A DNA stretch of 33,200 nt from an uncultured Lachnospiraceae bacterium (GCA_905235845.1 CAJONG010000010.1:1-33200), one strand, 5' to 3'; counted from the stretch's first letter, positions 10,419 through 19,638 are shown. Translations and numbers: made by a program. The notes: a model not told the origin generated them from the letters alone.

Positions 10419-10647
10419 CAGGCGAGGATAAATGCAATACACCCACATGTCCTTAAGGTGAGGCTTAGTATTATCTAAAAATGCGTAAATGATCAGGGCA
10501 AAAGGCACAGGGATGTGCCTTTTAGCCGACTCATCGCATGGATGCGATTGGAGGCGGCCCGTTAAGTGCAATATCCTGATCGCATTTTTATGATAATACT
10601 TGCCGATCTGGTTCGGACTGTGGGTGTATTGCATTTACCCTCACCTG
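10419..10647 (-). repeat. Structured inverted-repeat element, copy 2 (opposite orientation)
   Basis: Outer arms 10419-10447 / 10619-10647 match 27 of 29 (both mismatches are G-U pairs on the minus strand); inner arms AGTATTATC..AAAAATGCG..GATCAGG paired; head hairpins on the minus strand ATCGC-ATCCAT-GCGAT and AAAAGGCAC-ATCCCT-GTGCCTTTT; aligns with copy 1. Confidence 0.85.
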
Positions 10648-10673
10648 ACGGTGTAAGGGCAAGAAATGTAACA

Positions 10674-12161
10674 CTAAAGCGTTACCCCATCCTTGAATAT
10701 GGATATCTCTCTGTATCCTCCAAGCTCCTGTTTTGTCTTTTCTCCGCTTGCCACACTAAGGACATAGTCAAGCAGTCTCTCTCCTGCTTCATCCAGTGTC
10801 TCCTTGCCCTCCGCAACTGTTCCCGCATTGAAGTCGATCCAGCCCTTTTTCTTCTCAAACAATGCTGTATTGGTGGATATCTTCACAGTGGGTGCCGGAG
10901 CCCCGAAGGGAGTACCTCTGCCTGTTGTAAAAAGTATCATGTGAACTCCTGCCGCCGTCAGATCCGTAGTGGATACCATATCATTGCCCGGTCCTGACAG
11001 AAGCGAAAGCCCCTTTTTCTTAATGGGATCGGCATATTCAAGCACATCAACCACAGGTGCACTTCCGCCCTTCTGCACGCAGCCGCAGGACTTATCCTCC
11101 AATGTCGTGATGCCACCTGCCTTATTGCCGGGACTTGGATTCTCATAGACCACCTGGCCATGATCCGTAAAATACTTCTTGAACCTTTCTACCATTGCTA
11201 CAGCCTTTTCGAAGGTCTCTACGTCCTTACACCTGTTGAAGAGTATCGACTCCGCTCCGAACATCTCCGGAACCTCGGTCAACACCGTAGAACCTCCTAG
11301 TGCTATCAGCCTGTCCGAGAACCTTCCCACGGTGGGATTGGCTGTTATTCCCGATAATCCGTCAGAACCGCCGCATTTCATTCCCACGATAAGTTCAGAT
11401 GCATCAATCTCTTCTCTTCTTGCATTCCCTGCATATTCCGCCAGTTCCTTAAGAAGCCTGCCGCCCTCTTTGATCTCATCCTCTACATTCTGGCATGTAA
11501 GGAACTTAACCCTGTCGCCGTTCCACTCTCTTAGCTCTTCTTTGAACTGTTCCGCAGTCAGATTCTCACATCCGAGTGACAGTACCAGTACGCCTCCCGC
11601 ATTGGGATGATGTACTAAGGATGCAAGCACCTTCCTTGTGGTAGCATGATCATCGCCCATCTGTGAACATCCGTAAGGGTGAGTAAAGGTATACAGACCC
11701 TCAACCGTACCTTCCACCAGATGTTGATTCTCCTTAACCAGTCTCTCTGCTATGGAATTGACACACCCCACAGTCGGAATTATCCACAGCTCATTCCTTA
11801 TGCCTACCTTGCCCTTGGCTCTGCGATATCCCATGAATGTCCTGCCGGAAAGCTTTGGAAGCTCATGGCTTACAGGCTCGTAAGCATAAGTACCTTCCTC
11901 AGACAGTGCAGTCTTCACATTGTGTACATGCACGAAGCTTCCGGCCGGGATGTCTTCGGATGCTACACCGATCTGATTGCCGTATTTTATGATCGCATCC
12001 TTACTTGCTATGTCGCATAGTGCGACTTTATGACCTCTTCCTATTTTTTCCTTGGTTATGACACCGATGTCATCTATATCTATTTTATCACCCGGTACCA
12101 AATCCTCAAGAGCAACCGCCACATTATCCGACGGATGTATCTTAATGTATTTCATCTGCAC
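10674..12161 (-). CDS. uxaA: Altronate dehydratase family protein
   Basis: 495 aa; SAF-like N-terminus followed by GYRRAKGKVGIRNELWIIPTVGCVN, MKCGGSDGLSGITANPTVG, TTGRGTPFGAPAPTVKISTN. Confidence 0.93.
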   Translation of the reverse strand: MQMKYIKIHPSDNVAVALEDLVPGDKIDIDDIGVITKEKIGRGHKVALCDIASKDAIIKYGNQIGVASEDIPAGSFVHVHNVKTALSEEGTYAYEPVSHELPKLSGRTFMGYRRAKGKVGIRNELWIIPTVGCVNSIAERLVKENQHLVEGTVEGLYTFTHPYGCSQMGDDHATTRKVLASLVHHPNAGGVLVLSLGCENLTAEQFKEELREWNGDRVKFLTCQNVEDEIKEGGRLLKELAEYAGNARREEIDASELIVGMKCGGSDGLSGITANPTVGRFSDRLIALGGSTVLTEVPEMFGAESILFNRCKDVETFEKAVAMVERFKKYFTDHGQVVYENPSPGNKAGGITTLEDKSCGCVQKGGSAPVVDVLEYADPIKKKGLSLLSGPGNDMVSTTDLTAAGVHMILFTTGRGTPFGAPAPTVKISTNTALFEKKKGWIDFNAGTVAEGKETLDEAGERLLDYVLSVASGEKTKQELGGYREISIFKDGVTL

Positions 12162-12176
12162 TGCTCCTTATATCCA

Positions 12177-13658
12177 TTATCCGGCAATCTCCTTCATAGC
12201 CTCATACATACCCTTATCCGCTATGAGCTTAAGATCATTAACCACTGCCTCTTCAAAGCCCGGCAGATTCTTAAGCGAGTCATCCCACATCTTCTCATTA
12301 CCGATTATCTCTGCCGCAAGGCTTTCATCAGAGGCATCCTTAAGCTTTAAGAATGCTTCGAGCACCCATTCATCATCCTTTATAAGGAATTCCTTACCCG
12401 ACCTGTCTGCCACCAGAGCACCGTCCTTAAGCTCCCTACCCATATGATAGAAGCATAGGAATGCCGCGAATGAGAATGTCAGCACCTTGGGAAGCTCTTT
12501 CTTCTGCTCATGGTATTCAAGCACAGTGGGCATTACTCTTGCCTTCCACTTGGAAGCGGAATTAAGAGATATCGACAAAAGCTCATGATCTATGAAAGGA
12601 TTGGAGAATCTGTCCGTAACTGCTGCCGCAAAGTCCTCTAAGTCCTTCCTGTCAAGTCCCTTAAGCACAGGGATTATCTCATCATACAGAGCCTTATTCA
12701 TGAAGCCTCTGATGACATCGTCCTTCATACAATCCCTTACGATATCCTGACCTGCAATGAATGCACCCATGATCATTGAGGTATGAGCTCCGTTAAGAAT
12801 CCTTACCTTACGCTTCTTATACGGATCTACATTATCTACTACCAGTATGGGGAGTCCTGCCTTGTCTACCGGGAATTCATCCTTAATGGACTGTGGTCCC
12901 TCTATTACCCATGCTCCAAACACCTCGGCGGTGTCGATAAGGTTATCCTGATATCCGAGCTCCTTACATATGTCCTCGGCTTCCGCTCTGGGATATCCGG
13001 GAACTATCCTGTCCACAAGGGTAGAGCAGAAGATATTATCTTTCTCAACCCAGTTCTTAAAGTCCTCGGGCAGCTCCCACTGCCTGATATACTCATTCAC
13101 ACATCTTAGAAGCTCGTCACCGTTACGGTCTATAAGCTCGCACGACAGTATTATGAATCCCGGAAGCTTATTATTATATCTCTCGTATAAAAGCTGTGTG
13201 AGTTTACCGGGGAAGCTTGATGCCGGTCTGTCAGTGAGGCTGCATGCCGGATCATATGCTATGCCCGCTTCCGTCGTGTTACTTACTATGAATCTGAGAT
13301 CCGGATTCTTGGCACATGCAAGATAATCCTCGAATCCGCTGTAGGGACTGATACATCTTGACACACATGAGATCACTCTCTTCTTGTTGACCTTTTGACC
13401 GTTCTCCTGTCCTCTTAAGAAGAGGGTATATAGCCCCTCCTGAGCATTGATCATATCGGAAAGTCCCTGACCTATAGGCTGGCAAAGTATAACCTTACTG
13501 TTAAAGCCTGCCTTCTCATTGAGCATATCTATGAAGTAATCCACAAAGGCACGCAGGAAATTGCCTTCACCGAACTGTAATACCCTCTCCGGAGCATCCT
13601 TAAGGAGATAGCCGTCATACCCCTGTTCTTCAAGTAGTCTGTAGCTTAGCTTTTCCAT
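12177..13658 (-). CDS. uxaB: Tagaturonate reductase (mannitol dehydrogenase family)
   Basis: VLQFGEGNFLRAFVDYFIDMLNEK, RKVRILNGAHTSMI; located between uxaA and uxaC. Confidence 0.92.
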   Translation of the reverse strand: MEKLSYRLLEEQGYDGYLLKDAPERVLQFGEGNFLRAFVDYFIDMLNEKAGFNSKVILCQPIGQGLSDMINAQEGLYTLFLRGQENGQKVNKKRVISCVSRCISPYSGFEDYLACAKNPDLRFIVSNTTEAGIAYDPACSLTDRPASSFPGKLTQLLYERYNNKLPGFIILSCELIDRNGDELLRCVNEYIRQWELPEDFKNWVEKDNIFCSTLVDRIVPGYPRAEAEDICKELGYQDNLIDTAEVFGAWVIEGPQSIKDEFPVDKAGLPILVVDNVDPYKKRKVRILNGAHTSMIMGAFIAGQDIVRDCMKDDVIRGFMNKALYDEIIPVLKGLDRKDLEDFAAAVTDRFSNPFIDHELLSISLNSASKWKARVMPTVLEYHEQKKELPKVLTFSFAAFLCFYHMGRELKDGALVADRSGKEFLIKDDEWVLEAFLKLKDASDESLAAEIIGNEKMWDDSLKNLPGFEEAVVNDLKLIADKGMYEAMKEIAG

Positions 13659-13688
13659 TTTAATAATCCTCCAATATTGATTCCGATA

Positions 13689-15122
13689 CTATATTCCGAA
13701 ATATCTCTTGGCGTTGTAATACGATATGCCTTCCACGATCCTCTTAAGCGCCGCATCGTCATTGGGATATTCACCGTTCTCTACCCATTCACCTATGAGA
13801 TTACACATTATCCTTCTGAAATAATCATGTCTTGTGTATGACAAAAACGATCTGGAATCCGTCAGCATTCCGATGAAATTACCAAGCAGCCCTAAGTTCG
13901 CAAGAGACTTCATCTGATCCTCCATACCTGACTTGGTATCATTGAACCACCATGCCGGTCCGTGCTGTATCTTGCCCGGAACCTCCGATGACTGGAAGCA
14001 GCCTAATATAGTCCCTATCTGCTCATTGTCCGCAGGATTAAGTGAGAATATGATGGTCTTAGGTAATTCTCCCGTCTTATCAAGCTCTGACAGAAGCGCC
14101 GCTATGCTTCCGCCGCAGGAATTATTGGCGATCATATCAAAGCCCGTATCGGGACCCTCAGCCGCGAACATCCTCTCATTCATATTACGCAGGCATGAAT
14201 AGTGAAGCTCCATGGCTATATTATGCTTGTGATACGCCTTGCCTATAGCTATAAGAAGCGCTGTCTGATAGCCTTCCGCTTCCTCTGTGGTAACAGCCTC
14301 ACCCTTCATTGCTTTCTTAAATGCATTATCACATACCTCCATGGGAAGCTTCCTGAAAGGTATATAATCAAGTCCGTGATCCGATGCCACACAACCGTGT
14401 GCAGCGAAGAATTCTATCCGGTTAATAAGCGCATCTATCACATCCTGTGTGGAATCAAGACTGTCCTTACCCACAGCCTTGGCCAGACTCTCTATATATT
14501 CCTTAAAGCCGGCCTTGGTTATATTGATAGCCTTATCAGGTCTGAAGGAAGGTCTTACCATGAAGTCGATGCTCTTATCCGCAGCAATCTTCTCATGCCA
14601 TTCTAAAGTGTCTATGGGGTCATCTGTCGTACCCACATATGCCACGTTACTCTGCCTTATAAGTCCTCTTACCGACATATCGGGATCATTCCTAAGCTTA
14701 TCGTTGCACTTATTCCATATTGCCTCAGCGTTGTCTGTATTAAGAGGCTCTGTTATGCCAAAATACTTCTTAAGCTCAAGGTTACACCAATGGTGCATGG
14801 GATTACCTATGGCCATTGTAAGCGTATCGGCAAAGCCCTTGAATCTCTTAAGCTCGTCGCCTCTGCCTGTTACTTCCTCCTCCGGCATTCCGTTAGAACG
14901 CATGAGTCTCCACTTATAATGGTCTCCGAAGTAATGCCCGTCGGCTTCTCTGCCTCCGAACCATACATCTCCAAGATTGTCAAAACGTCTGTCCTCATAT
15001 ATCTCCCTGGGCGAGATATGGCAATGGTAGTCGATTATGGGAAGAGCTTCTGCATAATCATGAAAAAGGTGTTTTGCCGTATCATTGCCAAGTATAAAAT
15101 CATCATCCATAAAAGGTTTCAA
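13689..15122 (-). CDS. uxaC: Glucuronate isomerase (uronate isomerase)
   Basis: MKPFMDDDFILGNDTAKHLFHDYAEALPIIDYHCHISPREIYEDRRFDNL; TTG start at 15122 preferred over the ORF-track start 15161 because GGAGG lies about 7 nt upstream of TTG. Confidence 0.93.
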   Translation of the reverse strand: MKPFMDDDFILGNDTAKHLFHDYAEALPIIDYHCHISPREIYEDRRFDNLGDVWFGGREADGHYFGDHYKWRLMRSNGMPEEEVTGRGDELKRFKGFADTLTMAIGNPMHHWCNLELKKYFGITEPLNTDNAEAIWNKCNDKLRNDPDMSVRGLIRQSNVAYVGTTDDPIDTLEWHEKIAADKSIDFMVRPSFRPDKAINITKAGFKEYIESLAKAVGKDSLDSTQDVIDALINRIEFFAAHGCVASDHGLDYIPFRKLPMEVCDNAFKKAMKGEAVTTEEAEGYQTALLIAIGKAYHKHNIAMELHYSCLRNMNERMFAAEGPDTGFDMIANNSCGGSIAALLSELDKTGELPKTIIFSLNPADNEQIGTILGCFQSSEVPGKIQHGPAWWFNDTKSGMEDQMKSLANLGLLGNFIGMLTDSRSFLSYTRHDYFRRIMCNLIGEWVENGEYPNDDAALKRIVEGISYYNAKRYFGI

Positions 15123-15209
15123 TGTCGTTCCTCCTTTTTTACAGCAGACGGAACAAGGCATACTCCGTCCGAAGTATCCAACGCAATATATGTCTTATGA
15201 TCGTATCTG

Positions 15210-16232
15210 CTAACGCTGTACCCTGCCCGATGCGTCTCCGCCTGCAAGCTTCTTAACCTCATCTACCGTCACTCTGTTGAAATCTCCTTCTATAGAGTGC
15301 TTAAGTGCCGACGCAGCCACAGCAAATTCTATGGCATCCTGTGTCGAATAACCGTTTATAAGAGAGTAGATAAGTCCGCCGCCGAAGCTGTCTCCGCCGC
15401 CTACTCTGTCTACTATATGCAGATGATACTGCTTGGAGAAGCAATAGTCCTTACCGTCATATAACATACCCTGCCAGTCATTATCATTGGCAGATATTGA
15501 TGTACGAAGCGTGATAGCCACCTTCTCGAATCCGAATTTATCCGCAAGCTGCTTGGCCACTGACTTATATCCGTCCGTATTGAGCTTGCCTCCGGTAATA
15601 TCACTTCCCTCGGCTTCAATACCGAACACATCCTTGGCATCCTCTTCATTGGAGATACATACATCCACATATTCGCAGAGCTTGGTCATAGCCTCCCTTG
15701 CCTGCTCCCTTGTCCAGAGCTTGCCTCTGTAATTAAGGTCACAGCTTATCTTAACGCCCTTGGCCTTGGCTGCCTTACATGCATCGAGACAGATATTCAC
15801 AAGATTCTCTCCAAGTGCCGGTGTGATACCCGTGAAATGGAACCACTCTGCTCCGTCGAAGATCTTATCCCAGTCAAAGTCCGAAGCCGATGCCTCCTGA
15901 ATAGCAGAATGAGCTCTGTCATATATGCATACGCTACCTCTCTGTGAAGCGCCCTTCTCAAGATAATAGATACCTATCCTGTCGCCTCCTCTTGCAATGA
16001 AGCTTGTATCCACCCCGAAGTATCTTAAGCTGTTAACAGCAGCCTGTCCTATGGCATGCTGCGGAAGCTTTGTAACGAATGCCGTATCAAGGCCGTAATT
16101 GGCAAGTGATACCGACACATTAGCCTCTCCTCCTCCGAAGGTTGCCTGCAACTGATCGTCTTGAAAGAACCTGTAATACCCGTTAGGTGCCAGACGAAGC
16201 ATGATCTCGCCGAATGTAACTACTCTACCCAT
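15210..16232 (-). CDS. kdgK: 2-dehydro-3-deoxygluconokinase (PfkB family sugar kinase)
   Basis: GRVVTFGEIMLRLAPNGY start, GGGEANVSVSLANYGL, VDRVGGGDSFGGGLIY PfkB signature. Confidence 0.92.
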   Translation of the reverse strand: MGRVVTFGEIMLRLAPNGYYRFFQDDQLQATFGGGEANVSVSLANYGLDTAFVTKLPQHAIGQAAVNSLRYFGVDTSFIARGGDRIGIYYLEKGASQRGSVCIYDRAHSAIQEASASDFDWDKIFDGAEWFHFTGITPALGENLVNICLDACKAAKAKGVKISCDLNYRGKLWTREQAREAMTKLCEYVDVCISNEEDAKDVFGIEAEGSDITGGKLNTDGYKSVAKQLADKFGFEKVAITLRTSISANDNDWQGMLYDGKDYCFSKQYHLHIVDRVGGGDSFGGGLIYSLINGYSTQDAIEFAVAASALKHSIEGDFNRVTVDEVKKLAGGDASGRVQR

Positions 16233-16295
16233 TTTGTAATTCCTTCCTTTCTCATCGAATGTATTGTATTGGTACTCTGATCGGATATCTTACTT

Positions 16296-17255
16296 TTATT
16301 TTCTGATCAGATGTATTGCGAATCCACCGAACTCACCGTTAAGATAGATGAACTTTGTGCCCTTCTCATCGGTCGTTCTTGTACTTTCATCGAAGGTGAC
16401 ACCGTTTTTGCCTATATGATATATGGCTCTGTCCACATCATTGGTGGATATAGCTATATGACCGTGTGTGCCCTTACCCATGGACTTCATTATCTCGAAT
16501 TCCTTACCGGCGAAGATCGAGCTGTTGCCGGGCTTATACTCAAGTCCGAAGAGTCCGCAGAGAGTACGGGCGATATCCGCAGCCTCATCCTCATTCGCAC
16601 TGTTGATACCGATGTGACGAAGTTCAAGACCCAGCATATTCTTAACAGCCGCCTTACATATGGATGTTATCTCATCCCACTTCTCGCCTTCTATGAGATC
16701 CTTCTTGACCATCCATGTACCGCCGCAGGCAAGTACCTGATGGAAGCTTAAGTAATTGGCAAGATTACCTGTATTGACGCCGCCTGTGGGCATCCAGCGA
16801 AGATTCTTATAAGGACCTGCCAGAGCTTTAAGTTTATCCACTCCACCGTTCTGCTCCGCAGGGAAGAACTTTACCGCTTCAAGTCCCAGTGCCATTGCCT
16901 GCTCCATCTCTCCGGCTGTTGCCGTACCCGGAAGCATGCATACGCCCTTATCAAGCACATACTTTGTTATCTCAGGATTGAAGCCGGGACTTACTATGAA
17001 GCTTACCCCAGCCGCGATAGCCCTGTCTGCCTGATCCTTGGTAAGTACGGTTCCTGCTCCGACTACCATCTCGGGAACCTCCTTAACTATGGCCTTGATG
17101 GCATCCTCTGCTGCCGCCGTACGGAATGTAACCTCTGCCGCCGGAAGTCCGCCTGCCACCAACGCCTTCGCAAGCGGTACTGCCTTGCTAGCATCATCAA
17201 TGGCTATTACCGGTACGATACCGATGTCATGGATCTTCTTAAGTAATTCGTTCAT
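16296..17255 (-). CDS. kdgA: KDPG/KHG aldolase fused to a C-terminal VOC (glyoxalase-like) domain
   Basis: Residues ~1-210 KDPG aldolase (GIVPVIAIDDASKAVPLAKALVAGGLPAAEVTFRT, VGAGTVLT, FFPAEQNGG, MPTGGVN); residues ~210-319 VOC-like (LELRHIGINSANEDEAADIARTLCGLFGL...HGHIAISTNDVDRAIYHI...GGFAIHLI). Confidence 0.9.
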   Translation of the reverse strand: MNELLKKIHDIGIVPVIAIDDASKAVPLAKALVAGGLPAAEVTFRTAAAEDAIKAIVKEVPEMVVGAGTVLTKDQADRAIAAGVSFIVSPGFNPEITKYVLDKGVCMLPGTATAGEMEQAMALGLEAVKFFPAEQNGGVDKLKALAGPYKNLRWMPTGGVNTGNLANYLSFHQVLACGGTWMVKKDLIEGEKWDEITSICKAAVKNMLGLELRHIGINSANEDEAADIARTLCGLFGLEYKPGNSSIFAGKEFEIMKSMGKGTHGHIAISTNDVDRAIYHIGKNGVTFDESTRTTDEKGTKFIYLNGEFGGFAIHLIRK

Positions 17256-17391
17256 ATTTCCCTCTTTTCTTGCGGTGCCTTATACACATGCACCCTATGC
17301 CTTTTTACTGAATACATACTAACCCTTTTAATGCAAAATAACCATACTGACAGGCCTTATAACGCAACTGATACAACAAGTAGCGCAAGAT

Positions 17392-18255
17392 TTACAATAG
17401 GTCTTTCATATCCACATCATCCATATCATCGAAGTCCTGATTTTCTCCTACCATACCCCATATGAAGGTGTATGCCTGCGTACCTGCGCCGGAATGGATA
17501 GACCAACTGGGACTTATGACAGCCTGCTCATTGCGCATGATGATATGTCTGGTCTCCTGAGGCTCACCCATGAAGTGACATACGAATGCATCATCGGGGA
17601 TATCGAAGTACAGATACACCTCCATTCTCCTGTCATGTGTGTGACAAGGCATGGTATTCCATATGCTTCCGGGCTTAAGCTCCGTCATGCCCATCTCAAG
17701 CTGGCAGCTCTCCACCTGTCCTGGCAGTATATACTTATTGATGACTCTGTGATTGGAACCTTCAAGCGAACCAAGCTCCTTCTTATTCTCATCCTTGATT
17801 ATCACCACATCCTCAGAGGGCGTGCCCTCTCTCCTTATAAGAACCGTGGGATATGTCATATGTGCAGGTGCCGAATTGATATAGAACTTGGCCGGTTTTT
17901 CACCTGATACGGACGCAAAGCTTATATCTCTCTTGCCCATTCCTATATACATGCCTTCCTTGTATCCCACCTCATAGTCCTTGCCGTCTATGGTGATGAT
18001 ACCGGCACCGCCTATATTGATGACTCCCATCTCTCTTCTTTGCAGAAAATACTCCGCTCTCAGTTCTTCTCTCGCCTTAAGTATAAGCTTCTCCTTAACG
18101 GGCACCGCAGAGCCTGTGATTATCCTGTCTATATGGCTGTACACAAGCTTGATATCATCGGGCTTAAAGAGGTCATCAATGAGAAATTCCTTTCTGAGTC
18201 TCTGTGTGTCATAGTACTTTTCGTCTGCGGGTGAACAAGCTGTTCTTAATTCCAT
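17392..18255 (-). CDS. kduI: 5-dehydro-4-deoxy-D-glucuronate isomerase
   Basis: 287 aa; PTVLIRREGTPSEDVVIIKDENKKELGSLEGSNHRVINKYILPG, MPCHTHDRRMEVYLYFDIP, PSWSIHSGAGTQAYTFIWGM. Confidence 0.94.
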   Translation of the reverse strand: MELRTACSPADEKYYDTQRLRKEFLIDDLFKPDDIKLVYSHIDRIITGSAVPVKEKLILKAREELRAEYFLQRREMGVINIGGAGIITIDGKDYEVGYKEGMYIGMGKRDISFASVSGEKPAKFYINSAPAHMTYPTVLIRREGTPSEDVVIIKDENKKELGSLEGSNHRVINKYILPGQVESCQLEMGMTELKPGSIWNTMPCHTHDRRMEVYLYFDIPDDAFVCHFMGEPQETRHIIMRNEQAVISPSWSIHSGAGTQAYTFIWGMVGENQDFDDMDDVDMKDLL

Positions 18256-18420
18256 TTTTCTTACCTAACCTTTCTTATGTTCGTCTGTTTTTTTGTATTA
18301 ACGTCTATTTGCTTTTCTTCTGCTACACCTAAACTGTAACCCAAACTGTAAACTGCATAACATACAGTGATATGCCATTTCATATCCTGTCATACAGCTC
18401 CTAAATATATTCTCTTGTCC

Positions 18421-18504
18421 TTACCGCATTATCCGGCGAGGTGTCTTCAAGTGTACATTGTACATTTACACGGGTACAAAAGTACCTGTCAAGTTATGCG
18501 GTAA
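18421..18504. promoter_or_regulatory. Nested inverted repeats in the divergent kduI/kduD intergenic region (putative operator)
   Basis: Perfect 9-bp inverted repeat TTACCGCAT (18421-18429) / ATGCGGTAA (18496-18504) enclosing GTGTACATTGTACATTTACAC and GGTACAAAAGTACC. Confidence 0.5.
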
Positions 18505-18584
18505 TTATAAAGGCTTAAAACAAAATACTACAATGATAAACTTGTTTACTACTTTGCGTTTTTTGCTTAAACCGATATTTTCCT

Positions 18585-18612
18585 TTGCATTTTTTCCAAA
18601 ATAAAATATGAT
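18585..18612 (+). promoter_or_regulatory. Candidate sigma70-type promoter for kduD
   Basis: TTGCAT - 16 nt - TATGAT. Confidence 0.5.
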
Positions 18613-18688
18613 AAGCATGTGGCAGAAATTGTTCTGCCATTGCATTTTAACAGACTACACTATATGTATATGAATGGAGGAATTGATT

Positions 18689-19555
18689 ATGGCAGGAATT
18701 ATTGACACTTTCCGCTTAGACGGTAAGGTTGCATGGATCACAGGCGCTTCTTACGGGCTCGGACTTGCTTATGCCAAAGCATACGCAGAGGTAGGAGCCA
18801 AGATCGTCTTCAATGATATCAATCAGGAGCTTGTGGACAGAGGTCTTAATGAATATAAGAAGCTCGGCATCGATGCGTACGGCGCAGTATGTGATGTGAC
18901 CAAGGAGGAGCAGGTCACAGCTTTTGTTAAGGATGTAGAGGACAAGGTCGGTGTTATAGACATACTTGTCAATAACGCAGGTATAATCAAGAGGATACCC
19001 ATGACAGAGATGACCGTGGATCAGTGGAATCAGGTCATCGGCGTAGACCTGACAGGTCCTTTCATATGTTCTAAGGCAGTTATCCCCGGGATGATGAAGA
19101 AGGGTGCAGGTAAGATCATCAACGCCTGCTCTATGATGAGTGAATTCGGTCGTGAGACCGTATCCGCTTATGCCGCAGCTAAGGGCGGACTTAAGATGCT
19201 TACAAGGAATATCTGCTCTGAGTACGGACAGTACAACATCCAGTGTAATGCGATCGGACCCGGCTACATAGCTACTCCCCAGACCGCTCCTCTTCGTGCC
19301 AGAGGCGAGGATGGTTCCATGAATCCCTTCGATCGTTTCATCCGTTCCAAGACTCCCGCTCAGCGTTGGGGACGTACGGAAGACCTTCAGGGACTTGCCA
19401 TCTTCCTTGCATCTAAGGCTTCAGACTTCATCAACGGTCAGGTTGTCTACATAGATGGTGGAATCTCGGCTTACATCGGTCAAGATCCCAGCAATCTCGA
19501 CGAGTCTAAGTTCGCAGCCGAGGAAGAGACAGAGGACGTTGTAGTCAACGACTGA
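18689..19555 (+). CDS. kduD: 2-dehydro-3-deoxy-D-gluconate 5-dehydrogenase (SDR family)
   Basis: MAGIIDTFRLDGKVAWITGASYGLGLAYAKAYAEVGAKIVFND, VNNAGIIKR, YAAAKGGLKMLTRN; start at 18689 because ATGGAGGAATTGATTATG places the Shine-Dalgarno GGAGG over the upstream ATG. Confidence 0.93.
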   Translation: MAGIIDTFRLDGKVAWITGASYGLGLAYAKAYAEVGAKIVFNDINQELVDRGLNEYKKLGIDAYGAVCDVTKEEQVTAFVKDVEDKVGVIDILVNNAGIIKRIPMTEMTVDQWNQVIGVDLTGPFICSKAVIPGMMKKGAGKIINACSMMSEFGRETVSAYAAAKGGLKMLTRNICSEYGQYNIQCNAIGPGYIATPQTAPLRARGEDGSMNPFDRFIRSKTPAQRWGRTEDLQGLAIFLASKASDFINGQVVYIDGGISAYIGQDPSNLDESKFAAEEETEDVVVND

Positions 19556-19600
19556 TCATACTGTAAGACTGTCTTAGGTTGCTTTATTTTATCCAATATT

Positions 19601-19638
19601 ACCCTCTTATCCGCTCACCCGGCTAAGAGGGTATTTTA
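19601..19638 (+). terminator. Rho-independent terminator downstream of kduD
   Basis: ACCCTCTTA (19601-19609) / TAAGAGGGT (19624-19632) followed by ATTTTA. Confidence 0.7.

Noticed and set aside
10184-10634. Small ORFs of 90 and 137 aa in the hisS/uxaA gap
   Set aside because: They fall inside the structured inverted-repeat elements; palindromic DNA explains the open frames.
17256-17391. TTGCGCTACTTGTTGTATCAGTTGCG imperfect repeat between kdgA and kduI as an operator
   Set aside because: Symmetry is weak and there is no second copy elsewhere in the cluster to support it.
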